A program made the position numbers and the translations under genes. Below the pieces are notes generated by a model, which made no database searches, was not told where the DNA came from, and was given only the letters and a program-made list of their open reading frames with translations. A stretch of 34,520 bases of DNA from an uncultured Bacteroidota bacterium (lineage in GTDB: Bacteria > Bacteroidota > Bacteroidia > Chitinophagales > Chitinophagaceae). Location: NCBI GenBank assembly GCA_903877645.1, contig CAIRES010000085.1, positions 1-34,520 on the forward strand, given 5' to 3'. This document shows positions 31,279 through 34,520 of this stretch, piece after piece; position 1 is the first letter of the stretch, and each line of letters starts with the position of its first letter.

Positions 31279-31686
31279 ATGTGCCAACGTAAAATAAACC
31301 GATCTCTTTTTTTAGCTGCTTTAATTGCAGTAACAATAACCACCTCCTGTAAGAATAACGGAGGTGGCGACCACCTGCCTCCCAAGGTGATGCAAAAAGT
31401 ATTGCTGGACATCAGTATTGCAGAATCTTATAGCACGGTGGTAAAAGACAGCACACACAAACAAGGCGGCAAAAATATAGACTCGCTTACGGCTTTTTAC
31501 AAAGACATTTTTGCACACCACCATATTACAGAAGAGCAATTCTCTGAAAGCCTTGACTGGTATAAAAGCAACCCGACAGAACTGGACTCCATGTATACTG
31601 CCCTACTGCCCATTGCTACCAAATGGCAATCGGCATTGCCTATAGCGGTGCCTAAAGGGGGACCTGCGATCAATGTGAGGCCATAG
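31279..31686 (+). CDS. DUF4296 domain lipoprotein
   Basis: 135 aa. The signal peptide ends in a lipobox-like ITTSC with Cys24, so the protein is probably lipid-anchored in the envelope. The mature part has the DUF4296 pattern: LPPKVMQKVLLDISIAESYS, DSLTAFYKDIFAHHHITEEQ, ESLDWYKSNPTELDSMY. Function is unknown. It lies 16 bp behind the DUF4835 gene on the same strand, so it is likely the last gene of the coaBC transcript. Its stop codon (31684-31686) opens the 65-bp repeat array. Confidence 0.85.
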   Translation: MCQRKINRSLFLAALIAVTITTSCKNNGGGDHLPPKVMQKVLLDISIAESYSTVVKDSTHKQGGKNIDSLTAFYKDIFAHHHITEEQFSESLDWYKSNPTELDSMYTALLPIATKWQSALPIAVPKGGPAINVRP

Positions 31687-31874
31687 TGCTGAAATTCCAA
31701 AAAACAAATTCCAAATCCCTGCCCGATAGCTACATGAATCAAACGCAATAGCGCTGAAATTCCAAAAAACAAATTCCAAATCCCCGCCCGATAGTTACAT
31801 GAATCAAACGCAATAGTGCTGAAATTTCAAAAAACAAATTCCAAATCCCTGCCCGATAGCTACATGAATCAAAC
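31684..31874. repeat. 65-bp tandem repeat, about 2.9 copies
   Basis: Units begin at 31684, 31749 and 31814 and are nearly identical (TAG-YGCTGAAATTYC, AAATTCCAAATCCC, GCCCGATAGYTACATG, AATCAAACGCAA). The array fills the gap between the convergent DUF4296 and aminotransferase genes. In reverse orientation each unit reads GGAATTTGGAATTT-like and half of the CCGATAGCTATCGG palindrome (TAGCTATCGGGC), so it belongs to the same family as at 3599, 6885 and 14986. Confidence 0.92.
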
Positions 31875-31876
31875 TA

Positions 31877-33067
31877 TCAACTTAATTTCAGCAATGCGGC
31901 GCTGATCCTTTCCATGGCCTCCATAAGATTGGTCATAGAGGTAGCGAATGATAAGCGGATACAATTGCTGTCGCCAAATGCACTGCCACATACGGTGGCT
32001 ACATGCGCTTCATTAAGCAGGTACATACTCATATCCACGTCATTATTGATGATGTATTCGCCGTAGCTTTTACCAAAGAAAGAACTAATGTCGGGGAAGG
32101 CATAGAATGCGCCTTCAGGGTTATTGCACTTTACGCCGGGCATTTTTTGAAGCGCGGGTATCACATAGTCGCGGCGCTGCTTAAAGGCTTCTACCATTTT
32201 GTATGTAGGTGCGAGATCACTCAACAAGGCAGTTACAGAGGCCTTCTGAGTGATGGAATTAGCGCCCGATGTGCTTTGCCCCTGTAGTTTTTCGCATGCT
32301 TGTATGATCTCCCTTGGCCCTGCTATGTAGCCAAGACGCCAGCCGGTCATGGCAAATCCTTTGGACATACCGTTGACGATCACCACCCTATCCTTTATCT
32401 CATCGAATTGGGCTATGCTTTCGTGGCGGCCTGTGAAATTGATGTACTCGTATATCTCATCACTGATGATAAGTACTTGCGGATGCCGCTTAAACACGTC
32501 GGCCAATCCTGCCAGCTCTTCTTTAGAATAGAAGCTACCGGTGGGGTTGCAGGGCGATGAATATATAAAGAGCTTGGTATGCGCAGTAATACTTGCTTCC
32601 AGTTGTGCCGGTGTCAGCTTAAAATCTGCTTCGATGCCACAGTTGATATACTTTACTATGCCGCCGGCCATCTGCACCTGAGATGCATACGTAACCCAGA
32701 ACGGCGTAGGTATCAATACCTCATCTCCCGGATCTACGATACTGAATATGGCATTGTATAAAGACTGTTTTGCGCCGGTAGATACCATCACCTGGTTGGT
32801 GGCATAGTCGAGGTTGTTATCCCTTTTCAGTTTGATGGTGATTGCCTCCAGGAGGTCAGGAAAGCCAGCAACAGGCGGATACTTGGTGAACCCATCGTTC
32901 ATGGCCTTGAGGGCGGCATTACAGATATGTTCGGGGGTTTTGAAATCAGGCTCGCCGAGGCTAAGGTCAACAATATTTATTCCTTTGGCTTTTAACTCGC
33001 GGCTCAGTTTAGCCATTTTTATTGTCTGGGGCTCATTAACTGTATTCAATCTCTGTGCTAATTGCAT
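31877..33067 (-). CDS. Pyridoxal-phosphate aminotransferase, class I/II (aspartate type)
   Basis: 396 aa from the ATG at 33067, matched to the family N-terminus QLAQRLNTVNEPQTIKM and supported by a -7 box behind it. Fold type I landmarks: Asn174 in CNPTG, Asp203 and Tyr206 in SDEIYEY, the PLP-binding Lys236 in NGMSKGFAMTGWRLGY, and Arg244. It resembles the Bacteroidota aspartate aminotransferase group (2-oxoglutarate to glutamate, aspartate to oxaloacetate), though prephenate or other amino acids cannot be excluded. The longer open frame upstream is rejected. It is a single-gene unit, converging on the 65-bp repeats. Confidence 0.92.
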   Translation of the reverse strand: MQLAQRLNTVNEPQTIKMAKLSRELKAKGINIVDLSLGEPDFKTPEHICNAALKAMNDGFTKYPPVAGFPDLLEAITIKLKRDNNLDYATNQVMVSTGAKQSLYNAIFSIVDPGDEVLIPTPFWVTYASQVQMAGGIVKYINCGIEADFKLTPAQLEASITAHTKLFIYSSPCNPTGSFYSKEELAGLADVFKRHPQVLIISDEIYEYINFTGRHESIAQFDEIKDRVVIVNGMSKGFAMTGWRLGYIAGPREIIQACEKLQGQSTSGANSITQKASVTALLSDLAPTYKMVEAFKQRRDYVIPALQKMPGVKCNNPEGAFYAFPDISSFFGKSYGEYIINNDVDMSMYLLNEAHVATVCGSAFGDSNCIRLSFATSMTNLMEAMERISAALLKLS

Positions 33068-33092
33068 TCTCTTTATAAGGTATTGGCTTATA

Positions 33093-33100
33093 CAAATATA
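33093..33100 (-). promoter_or_regulatory. -7 box of the aminotransferase gene
   Basis: TATATTTG on the minus strand, a full match to TAnnTTTG, 25 bases before the ATG at 33067. This supports the shorter start. Confidence 0.6.
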
Positions 33101-33162
33101 CTCATTTCGTTTGTTTGTTGATATGTTGATTGGTTGAAAAGTTGAGGTTGCAGGAATTACCG

Positions 33163-33621
33163 CTATTCCCAATAGTTTTTCATCAGGTCAGCCACCCATT
33201 CGGGCTGATGAATGGCTCCTTTAGGCAAAAACTCATTAAAAACAGGTTTTATATCCAATATGGGTGTGCCGTCAATGGCATCCAGGCCTTTTACGGTAAT
33301 GCTGCGGCCATTGTGGGCCAGCAACTGCACGGTACAAAGCCCAAGCTTATTCGGCCTGTCTTTCTTGCGCTGGCAAAAGATACCCATAAGTGGATAAGCA
33401 GGATTGCCCCTTGGCCTGCCCGAATAGACGATGGTATCATCCGGTACTTTATCAAAATAGAATATGATCTCGAGGTGAGAGAATAGCTCTATGCCTGCAA
33501 ATGCTTCTGTAGGTATATGCTCAGCCAGGGTAATTTCGGTAATGACATTACCCCACAGATCGTCAGTGACCTCTTTGCGGTAGTTGGTTGTGGTTGCTAT
33601 TGGTTGTAGTGTGATGTTCAT
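33163..33621 (-). CDS. TrmO/TsaA-family tRNA methyltransferase-like protein
   Basis: 152 aa from the ATG at 33621. The TsaA (UPF0066) family includes TrmO, which methylates N6-threonylcarbamoyladenosine at tRNA position 37 using S-adenosylmethionine. Typical elements are present: FAGIELFSHLEIIFYF, SGRPRGNPAYPLMGIF, RKKDRPNKLGLCTV, and KGLDAIDGTPILDIKPVFNE. The protein is shorter than E. coli TrmO and lacks its C-terminal domain, so the exact target is uncertain. It starts 13 bp behind the upstream gene on the same strand, so the two may be co-transcribed. Confidence 0.85.
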   Translation of the reverse strand: MNITLQPIATTTNYRKEVTDDLWGNVITEITLAEHIPTEAFAGIELFSHLEIIFYFDKVPDDTIVYSGRPRGNPAYPLMGIFCQRKKDRPNKLGLCTVQLLAHNGRSITVKGLDAIDGTPILDIKPVFNEFLPKGAIHQPEWVADLMKNYWE

Positions 33622-33634
33622 TGTAAGAAGTGTT

Positions 33635-34520
33635 TTATTCTTTTGCGGTGTACTGGTATTTAATAATACTGGTTTCCATTTCACCAATTAATTCCGACAC
33701 TTGATTCAGCCGTGTATTTCTATGATCAAAGCTGCACTTCAAATAGTAGGTATGCCCGAACGCCGCATTGATATCTATCGCACCGCTCTTGCGGGTTGCA
33801 ATATGAGCGACCCCTTCTTTTTTTAGCTTATATACATATTGCCTACCCGGCTTTATCTTCACTTCGCTCCTGTCGCCAAACGTGATCAAGGCTGCACGCC
33901 TGGGGTGCGCAGGCACATATACAATCACATATGCGCAAGGTTCGTCCTTATATTTCGCATTGCGGTGTGCTGCTAATTTCGCCGCCAGTGCATTCAGGCT
34001 ATCCACATGGTAAGCAATTCCGGTTATTTCCCGGATACGACTGTGGCCTTCCTGTATCATCTGTTTCAAATGAAATACATTTCCGCCAAGCATCTTTGTT
34101 TTGCTGCATATTGTATCTATTTCTTTGTTTGTTGTTGCAGTATCAAATATTTTTGCACGTCCACTTTTTACACTCCCCAACCGCCTCCACGTATCTGATA
34201 CAGGTTCATCATACGGTAGTATAATAACATCTCCTGTAAATTTTTTAGGCGTTTTACCTGTATTGAAATGATAAGCGATACCGCCATTAATAATGCCTTT
34301 GTACCCTATGCCCAATTCCAGATTTCCCCAAATATTGCCGCCAAGGTTGAATCGCACACCCATAGGTGAATAATAAGCCGTAAACTTACCTGCATTATTA
34401 GGGATGCTGGCCTCAGTAGTGGGCAAGGCATAGGGATAGTTGACCAAACCATTGCTCCCCTTATATAAAGTCGGCTCGTACATATCCGTTTCCTTTTTTA
34501 TCATTAACCCCATGCCAAGA
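33635..34520 (-). CDS. Beta-barrel-related protein, partial at the right edge
   Basis: At least 292 aa are visible; the frame stays open to the last base, and an in-frame ATG at 34513 lacks any signal peptide, so the true start probably lies beyond the window. Residues from about 40 to 90 are barrel-like (AYYSPMGVRFNLGG, NLELGIGYKGIINGGIAYHF), very similar to the end of the 25833-26387 protein. After a linker comes VIILPYDEPVSDTWRRLGSV, a soluble middle with Lys/Cys (EIDTICSKTKMLGGNVFHL), and a C-terminal strand-rich domain (RRAALITFGDRSEVKIKPGR, KEGVAHIATRKSGAIDINAA) in the style of DUF2846-like lipid-associated domains. Function unknown. Confidence 0.7.
   Translation of the reverse strand, partial: LGMGLMIKKETDMYEPTLYKGSNGLVNYPYALPTTEASIPNNAGKFTAYYSPMGVRFNLGGNIWGNLELGIGYKGIINGGIAYHFNTGKTPKKFTGDVIILPYDEPVSDTWRRLGSVKSGRAKIFDTATTNKEIDTICSKTKMLGGNVFHLKQMIQEGHSRIREITGIAYHVDSLNALAAKLAAHRNAKYKDEPCAYVIVYVPAHPRRAALITFGDRSEVKIKPGRQYVYKLKKEGVAHIATRKSGAIDINAAFGHTYYLKCSFDHRNTRLNQVSELIGEMETSIIKYQYTAKE

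Noticed and set aside
31684-31874. CRISPR-like or integron attC array
   Set aside because: Units of 65 bp are nearly identical over their full length with no variable spacer, no integrase is near, and the content belongs to the dispersed GGAATTT family.

Overview
The window looks like a chromosomal segment of a Bacteroidota bacterium, most likely a member of the Chitinophagaceae or a close relative. Four things point that way. Recognisable -7 boxes fit the phylum consensus TAnnTTTG (for example at 7391-7398, 16543-16550, 22105-22112, 26548-26555 and 33093-33100), and Shine-Dalgarno sequences are largely absent. There are phylum-typical families (DUF4835/PorD-like, DUF4296 lipoprotein, DUF922, VF530, Uma2, outer-membrane beta-barrel proteins). 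Start contexts are A-rich. Many short dispersed repeats occur, built on GGAATTT and CCGATAGCTATCGG. No rRNA, tRNA, CRISPR array, transposase or phage gene was recognised.

Layout. 1-4.9 kb: a 7-bp tandem repeat, queA (-), a secreted YD-repeat-like protein (+), a secreted DUF922 putative metalloprotease (-) and a thiolase (+). 4.9-7.4 kb: a minus-strand unit made of an ArsR-type regulator followed by four SRPBCC/AHSA1 genes, the first broken by an amber codon; the regulator promoter carries two palindromic operator-like sites. 7.5-12.1 kb: a 1085-aa secreted TolB-propeller/amidohydrolase, a small secreted protein and an OsmC-family protein. 12.1-15.8 kb: accC (biotin carboxylase), a tiny very acidic protein, a GNAT acetyltransferase and a LutA-like Fe-S protein. 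15.8-20.7 kb: an MNT/HEPN toxin-antitoxin-like pair with a frameshifted HEPN gene, parE, a cysteine hydrolase, a Uma2 nuclease-like protein, an SH3b-TM protein with two cysteine/histidine motifs, and a VF530 protein. 21.2-22.1 kb: about 950 bp of repeat-rich non-coding DNA. 22.2-25.8 kb: rpsA, a membrane protein, a short pterin dehydratase and a DUF3224 protein. 25.8-34.5 kb: a beta-barrel protein, lysA, a lipoprotein, another barrel protein, coaBC with a DUF4835/PorD-like gene and a DUF4296 lipoprotein, a class I aminotransferase, a TrmO/TsaA-like protein, and a beta-barrel-related gene running off the right edge.

Most genes are housekeeping or envelope functions that do not form one pathway. 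Clear functional groupings are the ArsR-SRPBCC unit, the HEPN-MNT pair and coaBC with the overlapping DUF4835 gene. The most unusual material is: (i) a 170-bp repeat with two near-complete copies upstream of rpsA and a shorter copy at 11.4 kb, each carrying a DnaA-box-like core; (ii) the ArsR operator/promoter layout; (iii) two genes broken by single lesions (SRPBCC nonsense, HEPN frameshift); (iv) a membrane protein with duplicated C-x2-C-x14-C-x5-H-x-W motifs; (v) repeats that supply coding sequence or stop codons to neighbouring genes. Function calls rest on motif recognition by eye; no database search was possible.
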